A stretch of DNA of 64,000 nucleotides, from the NCBI GenBank assembly GCA_963742875.1, contig CAVUNO010000001.1, positions 1-64,000 on the forward strand. The letters are read 5' to 3'. The translations under genes and the position numbers were made by a program. The notes under the pieces are model-generated. The model worked only from the letters and a program-made list of their open reading frames with translations. It did not search any database and was not told the origin of the DNA. Positions 35,399 to 45,100 of the stretch are shown in pieces; position 1 is the stretch's first letter; each line of letters opens with the position of its first letter. Origin of the DNA: Bog-532 sp963742875. Lineage in GTDB: Bacteria > Actinomycetota > Actinomycetes > Streptosporangiales > Streptosporangiaceae.

Positions 35399-36829
35399 TT
35401 AGACCTGGGCGCCCGGCTCGGTTTGCCTGCCTGCGTTCCCGGGATCCTGTTGCCGGGCGTCGGCATGCCCCGACTTGTACTGCTGCACCGAACCGCCCAC
35501 GTACGCCAGGAGTTCGGGATCGATGCGGTTGAATCCCTTGCGGTCGTACCACTTCACCACGCCAGCGCCTAGGACCAGCCAGAAAACCAGCCCCAGCGCC
35601 GCGGCCGTGACAGCTCGCGTCAGCCCTGCGTCGGCCTGCGCGTCGAAGTAGAGGATCGCCCGGGTTCCGGCGAGGATCTGCCGCAGCGGTTCGATCTCAG
35701 CCAGCCACCGCAGTACGCCAGGTAGCGCCTGCAGCGGCACGGTGCCGCCCGAGCTCGCCAACCCCGCATACACGAACGCCAGCATGGCCAGGAGGGTACC
35801 GACGGAGGCTCCCAGGACCGCGAACAAGACGATGGTCCCCTCGGCCACGCTCACCGCAGCCAGCCAGGCCAGCAGCCACAGCAGCCCGACGTGAGGGGCG
35901 TCCATCCCGAAGATGCCGGCCGCCACCAGCAGCATCAGCCCGGTCATCAGGCCGGCCAGGACGACGGCCATGACCCACTTGATGAGGAGCGTCTGCCATC
36001 TGTTGATCGGCAGCGGCTGGCGCAGGCGCCATCGCGGCCCCATCTCGGTGGTGGCATATCCCAGCGCGGCGTCCACCGACGAGTTAACGATGATCCCGGC
36101 CAAGAAGCCGCATATCAAGATCAGCAAGGCGATGTAGAAGGCACTCAGCCCCAGCGCAGCGTGACTGGGCAGCGGCCGGTACTCAGCCGTCGTCACCGTA
36201 ACCGGGTCGGCCAGGAACGCTTTGGTCAGCGAGTTGGAAGCCCCAGCGGGCACGAAGGCCGCAAGCTGCCGCCCGATCTGGCCTGACGCCGCCCCGATGC
36301 CAGGCTGCAGGACGCCGGTGGCCAGGCTCACTCCCACCGTGCCAGCACGCTGGTTGGTCAAGATGACGATCTCAGGCCGTCCCGACCCCGGGCCGCCCGC
36401 GCTCACGCCGGCCAGGCTGAGCAGCGATGCAGTGAAGCCGGGCGGGATCACCACCGTCGCGTAGGAGGCTCCGCGGTCCATTGCCTGCTCAGCGGAGCCA
36501 AGCGTGGTATCCGCCAGCCCCAGCCGGCCCGAGACCACGGGGCTGCCCGACAGGCCGCGTTGCACCTCCTGGCCGATGTTGATCCGCTGCGCGCCAATCA
36601 TGGCACCGCGGTCCTGATTCACCACCGCCACGGGCAGGCCATGCAGATGATCGAGGGGGTCGACCACCGACCCAACGTAAAACGCCGTGATCAGCACCAC
36701 CACCACCGATCCCAGCACCAGCGGCAAGATCCAGACCGCCCGGACCTTCAGCAGGTCGCGCGCCCGAACCGGGAAGGCACGCTTCGACGCGCCGCCATCT
36801 CGTGTCGGAGCGCGGGATTCGCTGCTCAT
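35399..36829 (-). CDS. YhgE/Pip-like or ABC-2-type exporter membrane protein
   Basis: About 476 residues. N-terminal helix after LLKVRAVWILPLVLGSVVVV, a large extracytoplasmic domain (LPVAVVNQDRGAMIGAQRIN to QLAAFVPAGAS), then six C-terminal helices with the SAFYIALLILICGFLAGIIV pattern. This is the YhgE/Pip architecture shared with ESX-like and MmpL-type accessory exporters. No ATPase partner is adjacent. GGGAGG stands 7 nt before the start. Confidence 0.8.
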   Translation of the reverse strand: MSSESRAPTRDGGASKRAFPVRARDLLKVRAVWILPLVLGSVVVVLITAFYVGSVVDPLDHLHGLPVAVVNQDRGAMIGAQRINIGQEVQRGLSGSPVVSGRLGLADTTLGSAEQAMDRGASYATVVIPPGFTASLLSLAGVSAGGPGSGRPEIVILTNQRAGTVGVSLATGVLQPGIGAASGQIGRQLAAFVPAGASNSLTKAFLADPVTVTTAEYRPLPSHAALGLSAFYIALLILICGFLAGIIVNSSVDAALGYATTEMGPRWRLRQPLPINRWQTLLIKWVMAVVLAGLMTGLMLLVAAGIFGMDAPHVGLLWLLAWLAAVSVAEGTIVLFAVLGASVGTLLAMLAFVYAGLASSGGTVPLQALPGVLRWLAEIEPLRQILAGTRAILYFDAQADAGLTRAVTAAALGLVFWLVLGAGVVKWYDRKGFNRIDPELLAYVGGSVQQYKSGHADARQQDPGNAGRQTEPGAQV

Positions 36830-36989
36830 ATGCGGCCTCCCTGATAGCTTGCTGTTCCTAACCTCTACCGGGCATGCGGTCATCGAGGGGTCAATACCGG
36901 CAGTCCAGGAGATACAAGCAGGCTCATCCGGTCACTGCCCAGGTACAGCGCGAGATCCGTCTTGCCCGGCAGCCAGCTGCCCGTCACTC

Positions 36990-37410
36990 GGCGGTTCGGC
37001 TGGTGCTCTTGCCCGGGCATGATGTCCTGACCGCGAATGTCCTTACCGACCCGGACGATCAGGCTCCAGGCGGCGGCGACCTCCAGGGCGATCCCGAGCA
37101 GGACCGCGAACGCCAGCAGGTACAGCCCGCCGCCGTGCCCGGCGAGCAGGCTGATCCCCACACCGATGCTGAGCAGCCAGGTTGCCCCATGCCGAGCCAC
37201 CCGACGACCAGATCGGCGGAGAACGGAGGTAGCTCCCACCGCGCCGTCCGCAGGACAGACCAGACGGTATACGCCGCGCAGCCCACCGACACGACAAGGA
37301 TCTCAGCGGCCAGGGCGGCACGCGACTGGCCGGGCTTAAGGACGAACCCCGAACTGACGGCGATCGCGATCAGCCAGATCAGCAGGTACGCGAAACCGAA
37401 GGATGAAAAT
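36990..37410 (-). pseudogene. Membrane protein remnant with frameshift
   Basis: Two frames join: GFAYLLIWLIAIAVSSGFVL, then ALAAEILVVSVGCAAYTVWS and PPFSADLVVGWLG; after a shift near 37190, GATWLLSIGVGISLLAGHGG, then LYLLAFAVLLGIALEVAAAW. Four hydrophobic helices are clear but the 5' end is cut at the DUF1275 gene and the family was not recognised. Confidence 0.5.
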
Positions 37411-37413
37411 CGT

Positions 37414-38217
37414 TCAGCCGGGGAGGTTCTCCCTCGCTACCTGCTGCACCGGCGAGCCCTGCTGACCAGCCGGGCTCGGTCCTCGCGGCTTCAGGGCCAC
37501 CGAGGCGATCACGATCACGACGGCCATCACGATCATCGGCACGACCGGTGCGTAGGGATGCGCGTGACCGAGCATCCAGTCTCCGACAAAGGCGCCGGCG
37601 GCGACGGCGACCAGGGTCCCGGCCAGACGCCGTACTGCGGGAGCCGTGAGCGACCACTTGCCGACGCCGCCGGCCAGGTCGGCGAAGGTGGCGGTAAGGG
37701 CCGTGACGGAAATGCCCGGCACGTGCAGCGCGCGGATGGCGTTCATCTGCAGGCCCATCGCGAACGCACTCATGGCCATCAGGGGGTAGGCGAGAGTGGC
37801 GGGCGAAGCGGCCGTGACCCAGACAGCCAGGAAGCCGGCCTCCAGGATCAGCGCGATGCCCAGCACGATCGACACCCGCCGGGGCCAGACCGGGAAGACG
37901 TTGTGATCTCCCATCTCTTTATCGCCGTAGAACGTCTTCAGGATCGGCATCGCCAGCGCGGCGCCGGCGAACCACGAGGCGAGGGCGATGGCTACCGTGA
38001 CCTCGTTCGGGCCGGCTGGCGGGTGGGTGCGCGCGCCGATCCCGAGCAGCACGATGTTCCCGGTCTGAGCTGCGGAGAAGACCTTGCCGAAGGCCAGGAA
38101 GCAGATCCCCTCGTAGATTCCGGTGGCGAACGCCAGCGCCACGAGCAGCCAATCACGAACGGCCAGGAGCGCCGGCGTCGCGTGCTGGGCGGCCAGGTCC
38201 ACCACCCTGTCAGGCAT
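37414..38217 (-). CDS. DUF1275 (YoaK-type) membrane protein
   Basis: 267 residues with six or seven helices. VALAFATGIYEGICFLAFGK, VFSAAQTGNIVLLGIG and MGLQMNAIRALHVPGISVTA, then TFADLA, are the family hallmarks. Members resemble small transporters but none has a firm substrate. It has no apparent operon partner except the remnant downstream. Confidence 0.9.
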   Translation of the reverse strand: MPDRVVDLAAQHATPALLAVRDWLLVALAFATGIYEGICFLAFGKVFSAAQTGNIVLLGIGARTHPPAGPNEVTVAIALASWFAGAALAMPILKTFYGDKEMGDHNVFPVWPRRVSIVLGIALILEAGFLAVWVTAASPATLAYPLMAMSAFAMGLQMNAIRALHVPGISVTALTATFADLAGGVGKWSLTAPAVRRLAGTLVAVAAGAFVGDWMLGHAHPYAPVVPMIVMAVVIVIASVALKPRGPSPAGQQGSPVQQVARENLPG

Positions 38218-38539
38218 GCGGTCCTCCTGAGTTTCTGCTTAACAAGGTCAGCGGCGGGTGTCTGGGCCGGTTCTGTGCTCATCATGAGTCTCCATTTGGT
38301 TGGTGGGTGGATGCGCGACCCGCGCGGGCCGGCCAGCGGCCGATGATCACGACGGCGAGGCAGGCGGCGGCGCCGAGGGCAAGGGTTGGGTCATGATCGA
38401 GGTCGAACACCTCGCCCGCAGTGGGCAGCCCGGCCGTCTTGCCCGCGGCGGAGGTCTGCGGCAGGGGACATCCGGTGCGGCAGTGGGGGCTTGAGTGGCT
38501 GGGTGCGGGCGCCCTGGGGCACCAGCGCTAGCAACTGCT
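38218..38539. other. Intergenic, no gene supported
   Basis: About 320 bp of GC-rich sequence between the DUF1275 gene and a ThDP-enzyme stub. A minus-strand stretch reads LALGAAACLAVVIIGRWPAR, like the tail of a membrane protein, but has no start. Confidence 0.3.
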
Positions 38540-38652
38540 GATGGCCAGGACCGGGTTACCGAATATATGGTGGTTAGCCCGAGGTCGCGCAGCAACTGAA
38601 ATGTCGCCTCGCGAACATTCAGCACCCGCTCTGAGCCGGTATTTGTATTCAT
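38540..38652 (-). pseudogene. Benzoylformate-decarboxylase-like ThDP enzyme, N-terminal stub
   Basis: ATG 38652 gives MNTNTGSERVLNVREATFQL and LLRDLGLTTI; after a one-base shift FGNP follows, as in ThDP decarboxylases (TTIFGNPGS). It ends within 40 residues. Third ThDP-enzyme fragment in the window. Confidence 0.65.
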
Positions 38653-38720
38653 GCGGTTCACCGCCTGTCGTAGTTTGTTAATTGCGGGCAGACGTGAGCC
38701 GTGTTACCCAAGGGGAGCGA

Positions 38721-38757
38721 CGGCTGGGGCCCCGCCGAGTGGGCGGGGCCCCAGCCG
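38721..38757 (-). terminator. Hairpin after oxalate decarboxylase
   Basis: CGGCTGGGGCCCCGCC and its exact complement form a 16-bp stem with a 5-base loop, 93 bp beyond the stop at 38850. Confidence 0.75.
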
Positions 38758-38849
38758 GAGAGCCAGCGTGGCCGGCGTGGCGCCCAGGGCTGCCTACTGG
38801 TGGGGAACGTGGGTAGGGCGGCGTCCGGTATCGGCGCCCGCGCACACGG

Positions 38850-40100
38850 CTATGGCAGGGGCACGATTCCCTGCGCGCCGCGGGGGAATGTCGCGAGGGT
38901 TTCCTCGGGGATGTTCAGGTGCGCGGAGACGAGTTTGGGGGGCAGGTGGCTGAGCCAGTTGGCCAGCGAGACCTCTTCGTAGTGGTCGTTGCGGAACGTT
39001 TCCATCATGATCATGACGTCGTCGCCGGTGTTTTCGACGTAGTGGCCGCAGTTGCGGCGGACCAGGCCGACGTCTCCGGCCCGGAAGTCGGTGGTGTTGG
39101 CGTGCGGGCCGGTGTTGAACACCGTCATCCGGGCGGAGCCTTGCATGTAGTACTGCCACTCATCCGCGTTCGGGTGCCAGTGCAGTTCGCGCATGCTGCC
39201 CGGCTCGATCATGACCACGGCGGCCGCGACCGTCTTCGACGCCGGGAAGTTGGTGCTGTCTGCGACCCGGACGCTGCCGCCGCTGTTCTCATAGAACGGC
39301 TTGGACTGTGCCATCCGGAAGATCACCGGTTCGGTGCCGCCCCATTCGACGCCGGCCGCTACTTGGTCGGCCTCCAGGTCACCCGGTTCGTCGCCGGGGA
39401 AGATCCAGAGGTTGTGCAGGGGAATGTTGTCGAAGACCTCCTGGGCCACCCCGAAGTTTTTGGCCAGCACCTCGGGCGGGGTGTGCGCGAACCAGTCGGT
39501 CAGCAGCAGCGTGTTGCTCTCGGACTGGGCACCGTCGTCGAACGCGATGACGAATTCGGCGCCGTCCGGGCCGAGGCCCTGCAGGGAGTGCGGCAGCCCG
39601 GCCGGGAAGAACCAGATGTCTCCCTTGAAGACATCCTCGACGCTCGGCTTCCCTTCACGGCTGAGGGTCGTGACCCGGCACTTGCCCTGCGTCATGAGGG
39701 CCCACTCGGCGGTCTGGTGCCAGTGCAGCTCACGGATGCCACCTGGCTCGAGGTACATGTTCACCCCGGCGAACTCGTCGGAAATCGCGAAATCGGCCTG
39801 TGTGACCTCGCGCGCCCAGCCGCCGCGCTGCTGGCGCCGGGGCGCGATGTTGAACGAGGACCAGAAGAACGGCTGCGTGCTGACGTCCGTCCCCGGCGCG
39901 GTGATCACGTTGGGGAACTGGCTTTCCAGCACCGGGTTCCGCGGTCCCGCCATCGTCGCGCTGGCCGGATCCCCGATGGTGTTCACCATGCCCTCCTGGG
40001 GCAGATCCGGATTCCCCAAGGTAGGGGTCTCGTGATGGGGTGCCGGGTTTTCGTTCGAGCCCACTACGCTTTCCTCCTTTTCCTTCGCCTGCCGAGTCAT
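38850..40100 (-). CDS. oxdC: Oxalate decarboxylase-type bicupin
   Basis: 416 residues, two cupin domains each with Mn ligands: RELHWHQTAEWALMTQGKCR (about 120-145) and RELHWHPNADEWQYYMQGSA (about 305-330), plus downstream His in LPHSL and CGHYVENTG. Overall order and the N-terminal FWSSFNIAPRRQQRGGWARE match OxdC, which turns oxalate into formate and CO2. Some bicupins of this shape are oxalate oxidases; the lid loop that separates them cannot be judged with confidence here. Cytosolic, no signal peptide. It is a single-gene unit with its own terminator. Confidence 0.88.
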   Translation of the reverse strand: MTRQAKEKEESVVGSNENPAPHHETPTLGNPDLPQEGMVNTIGDPASATMAGPRNPVLESQFPNVITAPGTDVSTQPFFWSSFNIAPRRQQRGGWAREVTQADFAISDEFAGVNMYLEPGGIRELHWHQTAEWALMTQGKCRVTTLSREGKPSVEDVFKGDIWFFPAGLPHSLQGLGPDGAEFVIAFDDGAQSESNTLLLTDWFAHTPPEVLAKNFGVAQEVFDNIPLHNLWIFPGDEPGDLEADQVAAGVEWGGTEPVIFRMAQSKPFYENSGGSVRVADSTNFPASKTVAAAVVMIEPGSMRELHWHPNADEWQYYMQGSARMTVFNTGPHANTTDFRAGDVGLVRRNCGHYVENTGDDVMIMMETFRNDHYEEVSLANWLSHLPPKLVSAHLNIPEETLATFPRGAQGIVPLP

Positions 40101-40532
40101 GATGGTGTTTCCCTTCTGTCGGTCTGCCCCTCGGGCGGCGGTCCGCGACTGCTGCAGTCCCGGCCTTTCGCCAGGGCCGTATACGGCGAGCCTGCTCCCC
40201 GCCCGGCGGCATTCCTATGAAGCGAGCGGGGGCATTGGTGTTCGCGGTTGCCGTTACCGGGTCTGGGGGTTAACCGGAATCCGCGGGTCTCGGCCTGGGC
40301 TAGCGGGAGATGGCGGCGATCTAGTCGCACGCCGTGCGGAGCGTCGCTTACGCCGCGTTACGATCGCTGGTTACAGCCGGCGCGGGAGATCCGCCTGGCA
40401 CGCATTGTTGTCGCTCGACAGGGTTGACCGGGATAAGAATGTGGCGATCTGCGTGCGGTCGTGTGGAGGCCCGGTCGTCGTGCGCAGCTATCAATCCTGT
40501 TGCCGCCGAATGAGGGTGGTTCGGTCGTCGGC
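40101..40532. other. Intergenic, no gene seen
   Basis: 432 bp upstream of the bicupin gene. It should hold its promoter. No motif, repeat or RNA recognised. Confidence 0.35.
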
Positions 40533-40738
40533 GATGTCATGCTCCTCGCGGTCCGCGACGACGGAGTCCGGGGGGCGCCGACTTCACCCGCGGCACCGGC
40601 CTGGCCGTCCTGGCCGGCCTCAAGGACCGGGTGGAGGCACTCGGCGGCCGGATCTTCCTCGACAGCCCGGCCGGGGCAGGGACCAGTCTGCGCGTGGAAC
40701 TCCCGCTCACCGTCCCTACCGACGGCGTCATTACCTAG
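40533..40738 (+). pseudogene. Histidine-kinase C-terminus, remnant
   Basis: DVMLLAVRDDGVRGA, then after a one-base shift RGTGLAVLAGLKDRVEALGG, RIFLDSPAGAGTSLRVELPL and TVPTDGVIT. Nearly the same as the last 70 residues of the hybrid kinase at 42127 (minus strand), so it is a fragment of a close paralogue. Confidence 0.75.
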
Positions 40739-40758
40739 GCGGTCGAGGCACCGGCATG

Positions 40759-41007
40759 TCACGACTCGGAATGGTCGAGATCGATGATCGCGATCCCGAT
40801 ATCGGGGTTCATCACCTCGCGCAACTCCGCGGGCGCCTCGCGGATGATTACCTCCAGCGTCGGGAACACCCGTCCCTCGAGGAGGTGACCTCCGCGCGTT
40901 GTCCCGTCCGACAGGCCGAGTACGACGTGTACGTGCACGCTGGGACCGTCCTGGCCCTCGGCGACGTCACCGACCAGCGACAGCACCTCGCTGCCCGCCA
41001 CCGGCAT
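40759..41007 (-). pseudogene. PPC/DUF296-domain protein, 5' truncated
   Basis: GSEVLSLVGDVAEGQDGPSV and HVHVVLGLSDGTTRGGHLLE, then PTLEVIIREAPAELR, the C-terminal two thirds of a PPC (AT-hook-associated) domain. The normal N-terminus is missing beyond LWREMPVA. Possibly still translated from ATG 41007. Confidence 0.65.
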
Positions 41008-41123
41008 TTCCCGCCACAGCGACCTGATGCGGAGGTCTGACCCGAAAAATGGACCTCAGCCGGGCGCGCGGCAGCGACCCCCACCATCACGGGCCGGCGA
41101 GGGTCTGCAGGGGCGTTATGGGT

Positions 41124-41281
41124 CAGGCGGCTTGGCTGTTCCCGGGTCCGCCCGGCTCGGGTCCGGGTTCGGGGATGCGGCAGAGGGTGACGTCGAAGCC
41201 GAGGGCGCCGAGCTTGCCGACGTGGTGGCGGACCTGCCGGCTGACCTCAGCGCGGCGCTCGTAGTAGTCCGGGCCGAGGCG
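41124..41281 (-). pseudogene. IS110-like transposase C-terminal remnant
   Basis: Minus-strand frame reads ERLGPDYYERRAEVSRQVRH and HVGKLGALGFDVTL, the Tyr-Tyr/ERR motif and tail of IS110-group transposases. It abuts, back to back, the remnant at 41283. Confidence 0.6.
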
Positions 41282-41282
41282 C

Positions 41283-41472
41283 TCAGAAAGCCAACGTTGC
41301 CATCCAGCACGCGATCCTCGTCGCGATCTGGAACATGGGCACCAGCGGCGCCATTTACGAAGACCCGGGAGGCGACTACTTCACCCGCCTGAACCCCGAA
41401 CGAGCACGAACCCGCGCCATCCGACAACTCGAATCCCTCGGCTACACCGTCACCCTCGCCGGCGCTTCCTGA
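41283..41472 (+). pseudogene. IS110-like transposase C-terminal remnant
   Basis: KANVAIQHAILVAIWNMGTS, then GGDYFTRLNPERARTRAIRQ and LESLGYTVTLAGAS followed by the stop. Same C-terminal region as the minus-strand piece but clearly a different sequence. Confidence 0.65.
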
Positions 41473-41554
41473 CCCCGGCAACGCATTCGGACCTGACCCC
41501 GCATGCCCAAACAGGCCCTGACCTGGGTGAATCTTCGCGTCAGCGATATTCGTT

Positions 41555-41880
41555 GTTTTTTCTGCGATTACTACGGGAACCCCAGGGGACCTTAGCTCTG
41601 GTCACCGAGGCGACGCTGCGGCTGTACCCGCGCCTGCCCTGCCAGGCGACGCTGCTGCCGCCGTTCGGCTCGCTGGCCGAGGTGACCGCCGCCGTGCCGC
41701 AGGTCGTGGCCAGCGGCGCGGCCCCGCTGATCCTGGAGTACATCGACGCGCGCACCATGGCGGTGATATCGCGCAGGCCGGGGAGCTCGACCTGGGCATC
41801 CCCGGTTCCGTCCGGGAATCGGCCCAGGCGTACCTGGTGGTGATGCAGGAGGAACGGGACCCCGGCCGGCTGGACGGGCG
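41555..41880 (+). pseudogene. FAD-linked oxidase (GlcD-like), C-terminal fragment
   Basis: EPQGTLALVTEATLRLYPRL, PPFGSLAEVTAAVPQVVASG and PLILEYIDARTMAVI, then one frame shift to AGELDLGIPGSVRESAQAYL and VVMQEER. This is the cap domain of glycolate/D-lactate-type dehydrogenases. It is joined at about 41875 to an unrelated ATPase fragment. Confidence 0.75.
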
Positions 41881-42023
41881 TGTACCGGGACGGCGACGTG
41901 GACACGGCGCATCCGCTGGCGGTGCCCTCGGCCCGGTGGCGGGACCAGGTCACCGTGCCGTATCTGCGCCTGGTCAACCTGCCGGAGCCGAGCCTGGTCA
42001 CCAGGGTGGGCGAGTGCGGTTAA
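41877..42023 (+). pseudogene. AAA-ATPase fragment of a hybrid-kinase paralogue
   Basis: GVYRDGDVDTAHPLAVPSAR, then WRDQVTVPYLRLVNLPEPSL, matches GAYRDGDVDAAHPLAAPLSR and following residues in the ATPase domain of the kinase at 42127. 48 residues only. Confidence 0.75.
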
Positions 42024-42126
42024 GGGGGGCCGAGTGGCGTTGCCATGGGCGCGTCCTGTCTCGGGCTTGATCCCGGCTGATGGTGGCGTGGTTCGCGAGG
42101 TCATTGCGGCATTCTCGGGGCACGGG

Positions 42127-45100
42127 TTAGCGGGAGGTGACGCCGTCATTCGCGGCGGCGAGCGGGAACTCCGCCTGCAGGCTGGTCCCCGCCCCGGGCC
42201 GGCTGTCGAGAAAGATCCGGCCGCCAAGTGCCTCCACCCGGTCCTTCAGCCCGGGCAGGCCGGTGCCGCGGGCCAGGCCGGCGCCGCCGGTGCCGCGGGC
42301 CAGGCCGGCGCCGCCGGCGCCGTCGTCGCGCACCGCGATGCGCAGGGCTTCGCCAGTGACCTCGACCTCGACGCTGACGGCCGAGGCATGCGAGTGCTTG
42401 GCCGCGTTGGTCAGCGCCTCAGCGACGACGTAGTAGGCGCTGACCTCAACCTGGTCGGGCAGCCGCTCGCCGGCGTGTACCTGCAGGTCGACGGGGATCG
42501 GCGAGCGGCGGGCGAGCGTCTTCAGCGCCGCGGCGAGACCACGTTCGGCCAGGATCGCGGGGTGGATGCCGCGGGCGATCTCGGTCAGCTCCTCCAGCGC
42601 GCCGGTGGCCTCGGCGACGGCCTCATCGAGTTGCCCGCCGAGTTCGGGCGGCACCGTGGCCTGCGCCGCACGCAGCTTCAGCGCGAGGGAGACCAGCCGC
42701 TGCTGAGTGCCGTCGTGCAGGTCCCGCTCGATCCGCCGGCGCGCCTGGTCGGCGGCGGCGACGATCCGCGCTCGCGAGGCGGTCACCTCGGCCTGCGCCT
42801 CGGCGTTGGCGATCCCGGTGGACACCAGCTCAGTGAACCCAGTCAGCCGCGACTCGGTATCCGCAGGCAGAAACGTCCCGCCGCTAGACACCACGACGAT
42901 AGTGCCCCATAGCCGACCCTCGACGCTGACCGGCACGCCCACCGACGAGCAAGGCCCCCAGTCGCGGGTGGCGGCCTGGCCGATCACGCCCGAGATGGCG
43001 TCGTCGTAGTCGATCCGGGCCGGCCGGGCCGTCTGCCACACCAGCGTGGTGACGTTCCGCCCGCCGAGCGGCAGCCGCCCGCCCGCCAGGATCGGCGCTG
43101 GCGCACCCGTGCTGGTCCATGTGCCGACGACCTCCAGCGTGTCCGGCGGGTCGAAGCGGACCAGGACCGCGAAGTCGGCCGCCAGCAGCCGGCTGACCTC
43201 CTCGGCGACCGCGGCGAACACCTCCTGCGGCGCCGCCGCCTGGGCCACCAGCGTGGCCACCCGCCGCAGCGCCGCCTGCTCGTCAGCGATCCGGCGGTAC
43301 TCGGCGTACAGCTGGGCGTTGTCTAGTGAGACAGTGAGCTGGCCGGCGATGAGGTTGACTGCTTCGAGCCGCCCCGTCGTGAACGCGCCGCGGATCAGGC
43401 GGTTTTCCAGCAGCAGCACCGCCCGCAACGCGCCCCGGCTCAAGATCGGCACGGCCAGCAGCGAGCAGCAGTCAACGCCGGCGAAGTACGGGTCACGGGC
43501 GAACCGGTCGTCACCGGCGGCGTCGCCAACGACCAGCGGTTCGCTCGTCCGTTGCACGTAGCGCAGCACCGACATCGGCGCCGCGCCTTCCTGGCCAGTG
43601 TCGCTGGCCGGCACGGTACCGCCGGGTGCCGACAGCACCCAGTCCTGCCGGTCGGCGTCCCACAGCAGCAGGTGCACGGCGGTGGCGCCGGTCAAGGCGC
43701 TGAGCACCTGGACCACGCGGGCGTGCAGCCGGCCGATGCTGGTCTCCGAGCTCAGCGCCTGCGACGCCGACACGATCCCGAGCAGGTCGACAGTCCCGGC
43801 CGTGACGGCGGCACGGCGGTGGGGAAGATCGCCGGACTGCTCGTCGGCCGTGGCGGACGCGTCGGACGCTGGCCGCCGGACTGGGTAGGCCCAGTCCAGC
43901 TGGCTGACTTTTGCCGTCGCACCCCAGGCCAGGTACTCCTGGCGGGCTTGGCCGAGCAGGTCGTGGCCGGCCTGTTCGAGGCCGTGGGCGAGATAGAAGC
44001 GGGCCGCGTGTTCGGCGATCAGGGCCCGGTGCCATGGCCGCGGGCGCTGGGCGGCCTCGTGCCGGGCGGCGTCGAAGGCCAGGGCGGCGGCGCGGAAGTC
44101 GCCGGCCGCCCAGGCCCGCTCGGCCTCGACGAGCCGCAGCAGGTGCAGGAAGTTGTCGGGCGCGTCCGCGGCGCGTTCGGCGAGCCACCGGGTCAGCTCG
44201 TCCAGTTCGGCCCGCAGGCCGCCGCGCGTGTCCGCGTCCGCGTCGCGGGCCTGCCCGGCCAGGGCCAGCGCGCGCAGCAGCCGGGCGACGGCGGTCGGGT
44301 AGAGGCCCGGGAGCAGCGGAACGAGCGGCATGGCGGCCGCGGTGTGCCGCTCCAGTCCGGCCGGATCGCCGAAGATGGCGGCCGCGGTGGCATGACTAAG
44401 ATGAGCATGAAACTGTGCCACCGGGTTGCCGGCGTACTTGTCGGCGGAAACCGCCTCACCGGCCGCGGCCGTGCTTTCGCCGAGCAGCACACCAGCCAGC
44501 CACCGGTAGGGGTCGAGCACCTGAGCGGACTGCTCGTTGCCGGTACGGCGCACAAAGCCCACCGCCGCTTGCGCCTCGGTGAGGTAGCGGTCCAGTGACG
44601 GGGCGCAGTCCAGCATGCCTGGCACCGACGCATAGTAGACGGAGCCGGCGTTGGCCAGGTCGCCCCCCGCGATCAGTCCCTCCCTGGCCCGCTGACCTGC
44701 ATGGACACTGTTTTCGATCGGCTCGGCCCAGCAACTGAGGACAGCGAACATCCCGCGCGCCTGGGAGGTGCCGGGCTCGTAGCCGCGGGCTTCGGCCAGC
44801 GCCAGGATCCGCCGCGCCGCCCGGTACCCGGCGGCGTAGTCGCCGCGCAGCACCACAGCACTGAAGGCGGTGTTGGCCGCCGGGCCGACCAGGGCAGGAG
44901 CGGGGCCGTGCTCGAGGCAGATCCGCAGTGCTTCCAGGCCCAGCCAGGCGGTCGTGGCGCGGTCGCCGGCGAGGAAGGCCGCCGTCAGGGTTGCACTGAT
45001 CAGAGCGGACGCGGCGAGCAGCGTGGGGTCGGTGAGGTCCGGCCGGGCCAGGTCGCCGGCGGCTTCGGTGTGGTCCAGCCACTGGTACAGATAGCCGAAC

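Noticed and set aside
38221..38700. A gene between DUF1275 and the bicupin
   Set aside because: Only a 40-residue ThDP-enzyme head is recognisable; the rest of the open frame is low complexity.
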